This document shows, piece after piece, positions 13,437 through 24,326 of a stretch of 64,000 nucleotides of DNA. Source of the stretch: Talpa occidentalis (Eukaryota > Chordata > Mammalia > Eulipotyphla > Talpidae). Every line of letters begins with the position of its first letter. Position 1 is the stretch's first letter. A program made the translations under genes and the position numbers. The DNA is taken from positions 62,926,861 to 62,990,860 of the forward strand of contig NW_023605194.1 in the NCBI RefSeq assembly GCF_014898055.3. Direction: 5' to 3'. The notes beneath the pieces are model-generated. The model was not told the DNA's origin, searched no databases, and saw nothing but the letters and a program-made list of their open reading frames with translations.

Positions 13437-13600
13437 GTTGTTCTCGACCACTTTGTCTATTTCCTACGTTTGGTCCTCACACCTGATAAGATGGACAATC
13501 AACAAAGTGAGCCTCTGCGAAGTTAAGCATCTCACCCAAAGCTACACTATTAGTGACTGGTGGAGTGAGGATCTGGATCCAGGTTTAGAGGCTCCGAAGT
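13437..13600 (+). repeat. MIR
   Basis: Diverged MIR with AAGTTAAGCATCTCACCCAA and a GGATCTGGATCCAGGTTTAG-like 3' part. Confidence 0.55.
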
Positions 13601-13729
13601 TCCACTACCACTGCAGAACACTCTTCATACTTCCTGGGAATCCCTTAGCATTCTAAGTCTTGTTCCCTGGCCCAGCAGAGTCCAAATCTGAACTCAGATA
13701 GTTTTACCCTGAGCCCATGAGTCCTTGAC

Positions 13730-14085
13730 ACCCAAGTGTCTTCAGCTGCAGGAGATCAGGACAGTATCTGTCTTCTCAGAATGGGCTGCTGTAAGAGAAA
13801 GACTGCAAGCTGGGTTGCTAATAAAGCATAGAAATTTATTTCTCACAGTTCTGGAGTCCCAGATCAACTTGCTGGCAGATTCAGTGTCTGGGGATGCCCT
13901 ACTTCCTAGATGGCTATCTTTTTGCTGTAACCTCATTAGGAGAATGGACAGGGAGCTTTTCTGGGATCTATTTTATAAGGGCATTTATCTCAAATCACCT
14001 CCCAAAGCCCTTACCTCCTAATACTATCACCTCAGCGGTTGTGATTTCAATATGTGAACTTTGGGGGGATCACAAGCACTCGATC
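13730..14085. mobile_element. Old mammalian repeat, class not resolved
   Basis: TTTATTTCTCACAGTTCTGG, TTTTATAAGGGCATTTATC, CACCTCCCAAAGCCCTTACC and ATATGTGAACTTTGGGGGG are familiar from a common ancient interspersed repeat. A 98-codon open frame across it is coincidental. Confidence 0.5.
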
Positions 14086-14190
14086 TATATAGCAGTATCT
14101 ACCTCACAGGGTACTGCACGGGTCTGATGAGGTAATCCAGGTACAGTGCTTCCTGGCTTAGAGTAAATGCCCATCAATCTTGGCTACTGT
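14086..14190. repeat. MIR 3' part
   Basis: CTACCTCACAGGGTACTGCA followed by AGTGCTTCCTGGCTTAGAGT resembles the MIR end. Confidence 0.6.
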
Positions 14191-14344
14191 TACCTCTACC
14201 ATACACATGGATAAGTTTTTTGCCAAAGATGTACTGAATGGCATACACATATCTTTTCTGAAAGCCTTACAGAACACACTTACTTTTACCAGGATAAATA
14301 ATAGGTTTATTGTAGCACAAAAAAAAGACAACTATCCGACAATG

Positions 14345-14490
14345 GAGTTAGACTTGTGTTTGAATTTTGGCCCTACCATTCACTAACTCTGGGTCTTCTG
14401 GCAGGTTACTTCACTTTTCTAAACCTCTCTTTCCCCATCTGTGAAAAGGAGAGTGGGAGTAGTAAGCATATGTTTTTGTAAAAACACGCA
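14345..14490 (+). repeat. MIR
   Basis: GAATTTTGGCCCTACCATTC, CTGGCAGGTTACTTCACTTT and CCCATCTGTGAAAAGGAGA are classic MIR. Confidence 0.8.
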
Positions 14491-15010
14491 TAGAACAACA
14501 CAGGGCACGGAACTGTTGCTCAATCATAGCTACTCTAATTGCTCAGTCAATCAAAGACACTGCTATAGGTAGTCATGGGTTTTCCACCCTCATTCCAGAT
14601 TATACAGAAATCCACTAGAGGCCGCAGATCATTATTTTGATGTAACTGCCTCTAAAAATAACATGCCCTTGTCCCTCCGAATCATCTGTTCTTTTAAATA
14701 TAATCCCAAGAAGAAGACACACACATATACACATGATCAACCAACTCTAGGCATCTAAAAGATGTCACAAATTAAGTAATGAGATACCAATCTTAACAGC
14801 TGCACTATCTAGAGAAAAGGTCTACTTAGAATTCTGCACTCCTCCTTGTGTACATGAAACAGTTTCTATATTTGATTCTAAATATTGTCATCCCAAGGTG
14901 AACACTGTCTTAAAGCACGTGTAATTAAATATAATAGAAATCAAGCTTAATGTAGTTGGTAATTGGCCTGTATTTAAACAAATACACATACTGTTAAAAG
15001 CCTGGCTATT

Positions 15011-15058
<48 letters not shown>

Positions 15059-15519
15059 CGCCTGTCAATTAGGACCAGCATTCTTTTGTTTCCCACTAAC
15101 CATGATGGATTTTGTTTTATTCACTTGTTAGATGTTCCACATGTTAGAAATTAACAGCACTCTTCTCATCCTTGGTCACTATACCAAACAAAATATGCTT
15201 TGTATTAAAGTTGAAATTTATTTACTGATCCTTTTGAGGAAAGTGGTATTCATACGTCAAACAGATCCAGCTACCTGACTTAACCACTTAAATGCTAGAC
15301 GTCTGGACCTTAGATATTTATCTTCAACTCAAATGTGTATTGCAAAACTCATAAATTAACTAACAAACTTGGGAATTTGACCACCTCACAGAAGGTAGCC
15401 ATACTGGAGTATGCCCTTGCTTTCCATTTAGGTCTTTTATTCTTAAATTTGCAATGCTTCCCATTCATTCAGAAATACTGACTGTGGGGTTTTTTTTGTT
15501 TGTTTGTTTTTTTGAGGGG
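14491..15519. other. PANK1 intron, mostly unique
   Basis: AT-rich, with the compound microsatellite at 15010. Confidence 0.6.
15010..15057. repeat. (TC)n(AC)n compound microsatellite
   Basis: A TC run of about 26 bp passes directly into an AC run of about 22 bp. Confidence 0.97.
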
Positions 15520-15790
15520 TTTGTTTTTTAAAGATTTATTTATTTATTTATACAAGAACCAGGGTACAGGCCAGATGCGCAGGAGGGTGAGAGGATTCAC
15601 CAGAGACAGAGTGGGGAACAAAACAAGCAGGCTGACTGAAATACACTGCTGAGGGGAGCAGCAGGCGCAACAGGAGGGTTCTGCTGCACCATGTGGGACC
15701 CTCGCCTGCCAGCTGGGATCGAACCCACGTTACAGAGGCTATGGACAGCTTCACAGCACTGCGCTCAACCGCCTGCACCAGGGGAGGCCC
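15520..15790 (-). mobile_element. tRNA-derived SINE
   Basis: Inverse full copy; T-rich head, ending GGGGAGGCCCC. Confidence 0.92.
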
Positions 15791-16397
15791 CTGATTGTGT
15801 TTTTTTTTAATGCATCAATACTGACAGCCTATGCAGACACAACCAGAAAATTCTAGCTATTTAGCTTTTAATCCAGTTTTCCTAGTTAGCCTGATTCAGA
15901 GATAGTAGAAAGTCCAAGAGTCAAAGCTAAATATTCCAGTACTTAGAAAACTGAATCTTGTACTCTCAGTGGTGAACAGATTTAGGTTTCAGTTTGTACC
16001 CATGAGGGTATTATGTACATAATGAACTCTCACCCATTTTCTGCTAGTGTTCTATCTGGATGATTTGAGAAGTCACAACTTTGCCCCAGGAGGCTGCAGG
16101 CACTGGTCCAATTCTATTCCTGCCTGTGGCCACACACAAGAAAGGAAGAGGGCAGCACTCACCCTCCAGCCTTCTCATGATGCTCAAATGTCTTGCCTTT
16201 CTGCAGTTATTGAGTTCAGTGACAGACAATGATCACCTTTGCATTTTTCTCTTCTCTCCACTAATATGGCTCACCTAATAGTGTCCTTGGGGTCTAAAAG
16301 ATCTAGGACTTCAAAGGGAACATATATGTATATTATTTTATACCATTTTTGTTGCTCATCAAAAAGTATTCACCAATTTCATCAAAAATAATGGATT
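15791..16397. other. PANK1 intron, no feature recognised
   Basis: Overlapping 61-65 codon frames on both strands near 16044-16278 have no motif I know. Confidence 0.5.
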
Positions 16398-16968
16398 AGG
16401 GGCCTCGCAGGTGGCACAAGGAGTTAAGATGCAACCTATGAAGCTATCCGCAGCCACTGCAGCACAAGTTTGATCCCCGGCCAGCCAGGGAACTACCCAC
16501 ATGGCACAGCAGACTTCTGTCTCACCTGCTGCTCCCCTCAGCAGCGTATTTCAGTCAATCTGTCTGTTCTGTTCCCCACTCTGTCTCTGGTGAGTCCTCT
16601 CACCCCCCCCACACACACACACACACCACTGGCCTATACCCCAGTTCTTGTAGACATAAATAAATCTTTTTTTTAGATCGATTGATTGATTGATTGATTT
16701 ATGCAAGAACCGGGGTACAGGCAGATGCACGGGAGGGTGAGAGGATTCACCAAAGACAGAGCAGGGAACAGAACAAGCAGACTGACGAAAACACTGCTGA
16801 GGGGAGCAGCGGGTGCAACAGGAGAGGTCTGCCGCACCATGTGGGATCCTCACCAGCAGGCCGGCCGGAATCAAACCGGCACTGCAGAGGTTGTGGGCAG
16901 CTTCACAGCACTGTGCTCAACCACCTGCGCCGCCAGGGAAGGCCCCATAAGTAAATCTTTTTAAAAAA
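16398..16968 (+). mobile_element. tRNA-derived SINE with another SINE in its tail
   Basis: Body at 16398-16671, tail resumed at 16946-16968. Outer flanks share AATGGATTAGG. The intruder is the minus copy at 16672. Confidence 0.9.
16672..16945 (-). mobile_element. tRNA-derived SINE nested in a SINE tail
   Basis: Starts with a (GATT)n tail variant at 16678-16700. Flanks ATAAATAAATCTTTT and ATAAGTAAATCTTTT are its duplication. Confidence 0.9.
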
Positions 16969-17126
16969 AATGGATTAGGTAGAAAGCTATATACAAAGTT
17001 GTTGATGCAGCATGCTTATGATATAGAAACCCCAGCTACAGCCTGAAACTGAGAATCAGGCTAAATGATGGTATGTCATTATAACAGAATATTGGAATGT
17101 ATACAATCATTAATATGATGTTATAA

Positions 17127-17385
17127 GGCCTCCCTGGTGGTACAAGGGGTTAAGACACAACCTATGAAGCTGTCTGCAGCCGCTGCAGCACAAGTTCAAT
17201 CCCCAGCCAGGGAGCTTTCCACATGGCAGAGCAAACCTCTCCTGACTCGCCCGCTGCTCCCCTCAGCAGTGTATTTCAGTCAATCTGCCTATTCTGTTCC
17301 CCACTCTGTCTCTGGTGAATCCTCTCACCCCCCTCACCTGTACCCCAGTTCATGTATGCATAAATAAATAAATCTTTTTTTAAAA
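17127..17385 (+). mobile_element. tRNA-derived SINE
   Basis: Full copy with a standard head and tail; ends next to ATGATAT. Confidence 0.92.
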
Positions 17386-17458
17386 TGATATCTTCATGCC
17401 ATAAGAAAATGCTTATGCAAAAAATTTTAAATATACTTATCAAAATCTTATCTAAGAG

Positions 17459-17490
17459 GGCCTCCATTGGTGGCGGAAGGGGTTAAGTAC
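17459..17490 (+). mobile_element. tRNA-derived SINE, head fragment only
   Basis: GGGCCTCCATTGGTGGCGG then AAGGGGTTAAG, and it stops. The L1 tail begins about 30 bp later. Confidence 0.6.
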
Positions 17491-17519
17491 AGGTATGATC
17501 CAAAATTATCTTTAAAATA

Positions 17520-18205
17520 TGACTTTTTTAAGAACTCTCCTACATTGCTGGTGGGAGTGCAAACTGGTCCAACCACTGTGGAAAGCTGTCTGGAGTTTCC
17601 TCAGTCTACTAAATACGGAGCTACCATATGATCCGGCAATTCCACTACTATGGATCTACCAAACAAACAAAAACAGTGATTCAAAAGAACCTGTACATCT
17701 ATGTTTATTTATTGCAGCACTATTTACAATAGGTAAAACCTGGAAACAACCCAAATGCCCAAAAATAGATGACTGGATCAAGAAGATGTGGTATATATAC
17801 ACAATGGAATATTATTCAGCAATCACAAAAGATAAACTCATGCCATTCGCAGCAACTTGGATGGAGCTAGAAGGAATTATGCTCAGTGAAATAAGCCAGA
17901 AGGAAAAAGAAAAATATCAGATGGACGGTTTCATTATAACAGGAATGTAGGGGAACCAAATAAGACATCAGTGTAAAAAAAAAATAATAACAGTACAAAA
18001 CACAACAAAGCAAAAATAGACAATTATAAACCAGAGACATATTGCAGGGGAGGAGGAGGGAGAGGGGTGAAAGGGAGGGACCTCAGGGGACTGAGGTGAT
18101 GGTGCACGGGTGCCTTGGGGAAGGAAATTCTATGGGGACTCAATCTGAGAGGGTAGGGGGAAGCAAATATTGTCTAAAAAATGATAAATGTTAAAATAAA
18201 AAAAA
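17520..18205 (+). mobile_element. L1 3' end with open ORF2 C-terminal frame
   Basis: Severely 5'-truncated LINE-1. Positions 17519-17950 keep an unbroken frame for the ORF2 C terminus: [19 protein letters not shown], a DPAIPLL motif, LFIAALFTIGKTWKQPKCP, and IKKMWYIYTMEYYSAI. It lacks the endonuclease and reverse transcriptase domains. A 3' UTR with G-rich stretches (18040-18170) and an AATAAA plus poly-A tail (18190-18207) follows. The intact frame points to a fairly recent insertion. It cannot be active. Confidence 0.9.
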
Positions 18206-18539
18206 AGTAGACAAAAAATGGCTTTTTAACCCCTTCACCTATTTAAAAAGAAAAATGCATAATACACTTTAAACAGTTGTTTTCTAAGTAATAGGACCAC
18301 TTTTTATCTAGTGCTTTTGGCACATTTTTGTGCTAATACTTTTATTGGAAAAGAGGGAAAAAATGAGACTAGGACTATTACAGCTAATCAAACTGTTTGC
18401 TCTTTCTTATTCTAGGCCTGTATTTCTTTTCAGCTAAGAAAGTCAGTCTGAAGTTGCCTCTGCTAGTTCAGTTGCCTTGTCCAGTCCTGGGGATTAACAG
18501 CTGATGGTACCGTGTATTGTGCTGCCGACAGTTGTGTTC

Positions 18540-18725
18540 ATTGAGTAAATTAATGTATCAAGCAGGAATCTAAGTTCTTTATATACACTACCTCACTTAA
18601 TTCTCAACTCAACCCATGATTTTGTATGATTATCTTCATCTTACTGACACTGAAACTGAATTACGGCAGTTAAATAACTGGTATCTTATCATTCAACTGC
18701 AATTCAAACTCAGGCCCTCTGGGGT
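18540..18725 (+). repeat. MIR
   Basis: TAAGTTCTTTATATACACTA, ATCTTCATCTTACTGACACT and AATTCAAACTCAGGCCCTCT follow the MIR order. Confidence 0.7.
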
Positions 18726-18807
18726 TAAAATGACGACACCCTTTACAAAACATTCAGCACTCCCAGCATCTTTTTAGGATTACCAAGTTTCAAAATACAG
18801 TTGACTC

Positions 18808-19063
18808 TTTAAAAAAAAAAAAAAAGATTTATTTATTTATCAGTCAGAAGCGCGAGAGGGTGAGAGAATTCACCAGAGCCAGAGCGGGGAACAGAACAGG
18901 CAGACTGACGAAATACAATGCTAAGGGGAGCAGCAGGCGCTGCAGGAGAGGTCTGTGATGCCATATGGGATCCTTGCCGGGGGACCGGGGATCGAACTGG
19001 CGCTGCAGAGGCTGCCGGCAGCTTCACAGCCCAGCAATCAACTGCTGCACTACCAGGGGAGGC
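18808..19063 (-). mobile_element. tRNA-derived SINE
   Basis: Inverse copy. CAAAATACAGTTGACTCTT on both sides places it at the end of a Tigger-like element. Confidence 0.92.
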
Positions 19064-19385
19064 CCAAAATACAGTTGACTCTTAAGCATAGGTTTGAACT
19101 TCACAGCTCCACTCATACATAAATCTTCCCAATAAATACAATTGATCCTCAGTATCCACAGGTTCCACATACATGAATTCCATCAACTCCGATGTGGGCT
19201 GATTGAATCCAAAAATGTGAACCACGGGCTAAAGAGGGCCAACCACAGGGACCTGAGCCTCTGTAGATTTTCGTATCTGAGTAGGTCCTGAACACAATCC
19301 CCCTCCCCCCAGTTACCAAAGAATAGTTAATATTTTGTGGAGTCAAAAATTATACTTGTTGTACAATTGAGGGGGAAGGGTGTGG
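19064..19385. mobile_element. Tigger/MER2-like DNA transposon remnant
   Basis: ATACAGTTGACTCTTAAGCA, CTCAGTATCCACAGGTTCCA and ATAGTTAATATTTTGTGGAG resemble Tigger-derived non-autonomous elements. The SINE at 18808-19063 sits at its left end, with CAAAATACAGTTGACTCTT on both sides. Confidence 0.6.
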
Positions 19386-21075
19386 CTCAAGAACTGATGT
19401 CAGCTTATACCTCTTTTCTGAGACTCTAATCAAATATTCATGTATTCAAAGCCTGAAACTTGAGAAAAAGAATTCATCATCTACCATCAGGCTTCCAATC
19501 TAACGGGGGAAATAAGACAAATACCCTACAGGAAACAATCAGCACAAAGCCAAAAGAAAGTGTAATTAAATGCTAAGGCATGTGACTGAGTGGCTGACTA
19601 GCACAGAAGTCATGTTGAAAGAACGGTCCTCTTCAAAGTATCACAAAATTTTGAACATATAAGAAATAACATTTGGAGACCTAGCCAACTCCAGCATTTC
19701 AAGATCAGAGCTAGTCATTTGGTGGCGGTCATACCACTGCTGCAATATTCTCCTTCCCTGGCTTAGCAAAGTCAATATGCCATTGGTCTCATTTTCAGAT
19801 TATAAACTGTGAACAGTCCCTGCATTGAGGGGCCAGATTTATATTTTAGAATAACCAAAATCTTTGTTTCATTCTATTCAAAGTTTTGAAACATTTAGTG
19901 TTTTAATGTGCACTCTACCCAAAATATTACCAAATAAAAACATACCCAACCACATACGCATTTGAGGGGCCAAAGAGAAGTGATATCTGGCTGTCCTAAA
20001 ATCATCTGGTTTAGAAAGAATCAGGCAGGAATTAATCATCTGTCCAGCTTTGATGCTTCCACAGCTGACATACACTTGTTTCTAAAGTACCCAAGAACTC
20101 TCTGCAATAATTCCTCACAAAATCTATCAATCATGAGATAATAGAGATAAGCTTAACTCTAATATTTACTTAAATATCAACTGACTGAACAATTATTTTT
20201 AATAAAAAGACGCCTGTATGTGAACAGGCAAAGATAAAGATATTAAATCTAGTTTTAAATAAGAAATTTTTGTAGCTAACATCTGATGTGACTCAGAACA
20301 CATGAAATTTATTTCAGAAATGTTTATTCAAATTTGAGAAAAGAACACATGGTAAGATAATGAAAAATCAATTTGATGAATCTTTTTAATAAGTGTTTAA
20401 AAATAAGACTCACAGTCACTACATTTAAATTAAGTTTTCATGAAAAACACAAATCACTTCAATCTCTGACACAAAGCACACATGGATACAGTTAAATTTT
20501 CTTGTATTCTAAAATAATAATTCCTATGGGTTTACAGGCACAGGGCATAAGGTTATTTTTTCTCTGTATTTTCAATGCCTCAAAAATTATTTCAATACCC
20601 TCAATTAAACATAGACCATTCAAGTTAGCAATACTAACCAAAAACTCAATACAGTCCTCTTTCATTATATTTTCATCATATTTTCTCATTTACCTTACAA
20701 ACTCTCGTACAATTGTTAATGAGATGAGAGAAATAACTAAAATGCGGCTTCAAAATAAGAAAAACAGGTCACTAAATGATAAGCGATCAATATTAAGACC
20801 ATAAAGACAATCAGTTTCAAACAAGTCTCAAAAAACAGAAGTACAGTCAATACAAACTGAGATTCTAGATGCCTTCCACATAGCCCTAGCCAAATCTGTT
20901 ATGGGGCTTCAAAGTTCCTGACAAAAACTTAACTTTCAACCTAAATACTAGAGCTACAAAACACAAGTTATCAGAATCAACACATCCCAGAGTCAGGTTA
21001 AAATGCTTTCCAAAGTCCCACACTTTAAGTTGAATGCAGAAAAGCTAGGAGTCTAAACTGATTAACAGCAACATT
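19386..21075. other. PANK1 intron, unique AT-rich
   Basis: No repeat family recognised. Because it is repeat-poor and lies next to the beta exon, it may hold conserved regulatory sequence; nothing in it shows this directly. Confidence 0.55.
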
Positions 21076-21131
21076 GGGGGGGGGGGGAGTTGGAGGGGGC
21101 CAGGAGGTAGGGGAGTGGGGGGGTGGGGGCA
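21076..21131 (+). repeat. G-rich tract, G-quadruplex candidate
   Basis: Runs of G (up to 12) separated by short spacers lie about 140 bp downstream of the PANK1 beta donor, in the intron. The G-rich strand is the template strand for PANK1. Confidence 0.7.
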
Positions 21132-21275
21132 GAGAAGTAAGCTGTTTGCCTAACATAAAGCATTTACGGACAAATCCAAATTACCTAGTAATTTCCCTAT
21201 GTCAAACAGTATATAACCCATATGCAAAAGGTGCATGTTTGCCTGCAATCACTCATTAACATGCATTCTACTTAC

Positions 21276-21303
21276 TCTGCTTTTTGCCATGTATAAGCTT
21301 CAT
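21276..21303 (-). CDS. PANK1: PANK1 beta alternative first exon (coding part)
   Basis: A 28-nt coding first exon: ATG at 21303-21301, peptide MKLIHGKKQ plus one base, then a perfect GTAAGT donor (21275-21270). It matches the short alternative N terminus of mammalian PANK1 beta, which I recall as MKLINGKKQ, with one substitution (N to H). The one-base overhang equals that of the alpha exon, so both splice to the same exon 2: beta would give a Thr codon and alpha a Pro codon at the junction, as known for this gene. It lies about 0.9 kb downstream of the alpha donor. Unlike the alpha exon it is intact. Its own promoter probably lies at 21400-21650. Confidence 0.85.
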
Positions 21304-21423
21304 TCAAGACACCCAGAAAGAGTAACCAGTTGAGAGGTTCGGCTCAGACAAGCAAACCAGTTGTAAACTCGATCTGCAAATTTACGTCCCAGAACGTCCC
21401 ACAGGTAAGCCACTAACAGTATA

Positions 21424-21640
21424 TACATCTATATATATGCAGGTTTTAGATTGTGAAATAACGCATTTCAGCTTTCCGATTTGCACATTACGATTAGAAA
21501 CCCTCAACTCAACTCCACATCCCCACTCCCAGAAGGAAAAAAAAAAAAAATCCCCTCTAGTCCTCATTGGTCCAAATAGTTCCTGCCCACATGGTATCAG
21601 TGGGTGTGTCCCTCCCGACAGGTCTTTTCATTGGCTGCGA
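21424..21640 (-). promoter_or_regulatory. PANK1: Putative PANK1 beta promoter: two CCAAT boxes and TATA-like run
   Basis: On the minus strand there are CCAAT boxes at 21634-21630 (AGCCAATG context) and 21570-21566 (GACCAATG context), 64 bp apart, which resembles NF-Y site pairs. A TATATATAG-like run follows at about 21437-21424, roughly 125 bp before the beta ATG. The order CCAAT, CCAAT, TATA, ATG fits a promoter for the beta transcript. Inference from motifs only; no transcription start is visible. Confidence 0.45.
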
Positions 21641-23000
21641 AGAAACAGCGTTTAATAGGCTGTGATTTGGGGGGGTTGTCAAACTCCACGCCTCCAGACC
21701 TCGCGCTCGCCAATACACCCAAGGTGCTGGCTGCTGCTCCGCGATTCAAAGGGCGTGCGGGCCGCGGGGCGCCAGCCGCAGTCGGCGCCGCTTAGAGAAA
21801 GGAAGGGCCCAAGGACAAGGGAGAAAGCGGCTCGGCGGTCCCTCCTGCCCTGCTCCCGGCCCCACCAAATATTCCCACACGTGCAATTTCCCGCTGGCAA
21901 ACTGGAGAGGCTGGCAGTGCCTTCCCCTCTCAGAGAGCCTTGCCCTAAAGAGCAGCTCATTCTGCAGACTGCGACCCATTCTACAGATGGAAGCGAGCAT
22001 GGAGCCGGCTCGGGCAGGGATCTTTGGCACCCCTGGGCCAAAAAAAACCGGTTCCGGGCGCCCCCGCGTGCAGCCCGCGGACGGCGGCGCGCCCGGCGCT
22101 GCAGGCTCCCCGGCTGCCCGGCCGCAGGGACCGCGCGCGGCACCCTGGCCGCGCTCGCGCTCCCCTCCCGGAGGGACTTACGCGGCCTATTCTTCCTCCC
22201 CGAGTCCATCCTCCTCCGCAGCCGGCATTTCTTGGCCGGAGAGTCGTGCTGAGGGGGCGGGGGCTGCGGCTGGAGCTCCGGCAGGAGCGGGAGGCGCGGG
22301 GGCCCCGTGTCGCCGCCGCCCGCGGGGCCCCGGCCGCAGAGGCGTGGAGGCTGGACCGCGGCGGGTGGAAGCCGTTGTGCAGCAGCCCGTTCACGGCCGC
22401 GGCGCCGGCGTCCTCGGGGGCCCCCGGGGGGTGCGGGGCCGAGCGCTCCGGCAGCCCAGCGCGGTCGCCCATGCCGGGGGCTGCGGGGGCAGCGCGCGGG
22501 CGCGGGCTCAGGCGGCCTCGCTGGAGGTCATTCCCGGGCGTCTTTATTTCCCCGGATCCTCCCTGCGGCTTCCGATTCGGCAGCCGCAGAGCCGCCGCGG
22601 GGGACGGCGAGCCGAGCGCTCCTCCCCTTCTCCCGCCGGCTCCCCCGCCCCCCCCGCGCCGGGCCCGGGGAGAGCCCGCCCCTCCGCGCCGGGCCGGAGC
22701 ACAGTCGCCCGGGGCGCGGAGTCGGGACTCCCCGCAGATCCCGGGCCTGGACCCCGGCAGCCCACCTCCCCGGGGCCCCCCGGCCGCGCGGCCTCCTCGC
22801 TTCCTAGACCCGTCCCGCTACTGAGCATGCCCGGCCCTGCCCGCCGCCGCCACCGACGAGCTTCAACCTGGGGACCCCAGTTCTCCGGGTTTGCAAAGGA
22901 GAGATGGGCGGGTTAGGCTTTGTATAGTAGACCGAGACCAGAAGGCACTGGGCGTTGTGTTTGAGAGGAGCGAGCCTCACGGAGCTGCACCGGGAGGAAG
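21640..23000. promoter_or_regulatory. CpG island over PANK1 alpha exon and 5' flank
   Basis: A strongly GC- and CpG-rich block, unlike the AT-rich surroundings, spans the alpha exon, the start of intron 1 and about 100 bp of 5' flank. It is the only CpG island in the window. On the minus strand a CTACTATACAAAG stretch (about 22930-22918) lies some 50 bp upstream of the first alpha codon and might be a weak TATA-like element. Many overlapping long frames here come from lack of stop codons in GC-rich DNA, not from extra genes. Confidence 0.8.
22182..22869 (-). CDS. PANK1: PANK1 alpha first coding exon, with apparent frame breaks
   Basis: First coding exon of the long (alpha) isoform of pantothenate kinase 1, which phosphorylates pantothenate in the first step of coenzyme A synthesis. 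Reading leftward I see [10 protein letters not shown], then a GSEEAARPG stretch, then [44 protein letters not shown], and finally [21 protein letters not shown] before a GTAAGT donor whose first base is 22181. These match my memory of the mammalian alpha-specific N terminus; the kinase domain is in later exons outside the window. The exon ends one base into a codon (CCG C), the same phase as the beta exon. Oddities: the expected start codon is AGG (22869-22867), and the match moves between frames near 22812, 22597 and 22361, each explained by one missing base. The first break gives a TAG almost at once. Length (688 nt) is close to the roughly 700 nt I expect. Identification is strong; whether the breaks are real is open. 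Confidence 0.88.
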
Positions 23001-23489
23001 GAAGACAATAAATATTTGTCCAAGCTTCAGGTTTGCTAATCCTGTCGCTAGGATTGTCTACCTTTACAAGGTCATTCACGTTGCCCTCTCCTCTACCAAT
23101 CCCAGCCCCTTTGTGAGTGTGCCTGTGTGTGTGTGTTTGGTTAAGTGGCGAAACTATTCAGAGGCCTCAGGGGAGGGAGGATTATTTATAGAAAGGTAGG
23201 CCAATTTGGGGAGGGAGGGGAATGAACTTCTTTGCTGGCATACACTCAAACACCATGTGGTCCCCTGGAGTTATCTTCTGCAGGGAGGAAACCTGGGAAT
23301 ACAGTGTAAGGACAGTGAAGGACACAGCTGTGGGCAGGATTAACCCGAGCTGGACGAGACTAAGTAAACAGAAGCAGTCCCTAGTTATAAAAAGCATTTC
23401 CTCACCCAGAAAGAGCTTCAAGAGACTATGTCACACAATTTGCAGAGTAAGGAGTTACCTGTGTTTTAACAAGGGACGATAGCAATGGA

Positions 23490-23790
23490 ATGGCGATCAA
23501 CTCCATTAGCTTTGGGATTAAAGCTGGGTTCAAGTTCCAACTCAATCACCGAGGCACACCCAGACAAAATCACTGCTCAGGTGAACACACCTGGCAATAG
23601 AACGGGACTGGGCGTGCTCAATACGCAGGATACAATTGGGTGATGAGGACCTTCCCAAAGTTGTGTAATGCTTGAGGCCTCAGCTTTGAATCTAATCAAA
23701 AGTTGTCCCAAAAAAGTCTACCTGAAAGTATCTGGTATAATCTTGGCGCCCAGTAAGTGCCCTAAATAGCTACTTATACCTATTACTAGC
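23490..23790 (+). repeat. Possible MIR fragments
   Basis: GGATTAAAGCTGGGTTCAAG at the left and CTTGGCGCCCAGTAAGTGCC at the right look like the two ends of a MIR. Confidence 0.45.
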
Positions 23791-24029
23791 AGTCCCCCTT
23801 CATTCTGTAGGATTGCCTCAGGCAAAATATTCATTCAGATAGGCTTGAGCCAAGATGTTCAGAGCAGGTTTTTCCCAATATAGTGTACCCTTGGTTTGTT
23901 GAGCTATCAGTAGCTGTCTCCTGGGCCTCAGGAAAAGGTTACCATTAACTTAAAAAATGAAGACTGCCCAGATTTGGGGCGGGGGGGGGGGGGCGGTGGA
24001 ACACTTTTCATCAGAGAAACCTATCTTAT

Positions 24030-24278
24030 GGGGCCTCCTTGGTGGCACAGGTCGTTGAGCACGCACTGTGAAGCTGTCCACACCCTGTGCAGTGCAGGTT
24101 CAATCCCGTCAAGCCGGTGAGAAGCCCACATTGCACAGCAGACCTCTCCTGTCTGCCTGCTGCTCCCCTCAGCAGTGTATTTCAGTCAATCTGCCTGTTC
24201 AGTTCACCTTCCAGCACATCTGGCCTGTACCCCGGTTCTTGTATAAATAAATAAATCTTTAAAAAAAAAAAAAAAAAC
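24030..24278 (+). mobile_element. tRNA-derived SINE
   Basis: Head GGGGCCTCCTTGGTGGCAC, tail AATAAATCTTT. CCTATCTTA and CCTATTTTA flank it. Confidence 0.9.
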
Positions 24279-24326
24279 CCTATTTTAGGGCAGGGCAAAC
24301 ATTTCGAGGTAAGGATTTGTCACCCC

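Noticed and set aside
15010..15057. A possible CRISPR-like or satellite array
   Set aside because: It is a plain dinucleotide microsatellite.
21987..22916. A 309-codon plus-strand open frame and other long frames in the CpG island
   Set aside because: They are antisense or off-frame to the PANK1 alpha exon. GC-rich DNA has few stops, and the peptides are low-complexity Pro, Arg, Ala and Gly.
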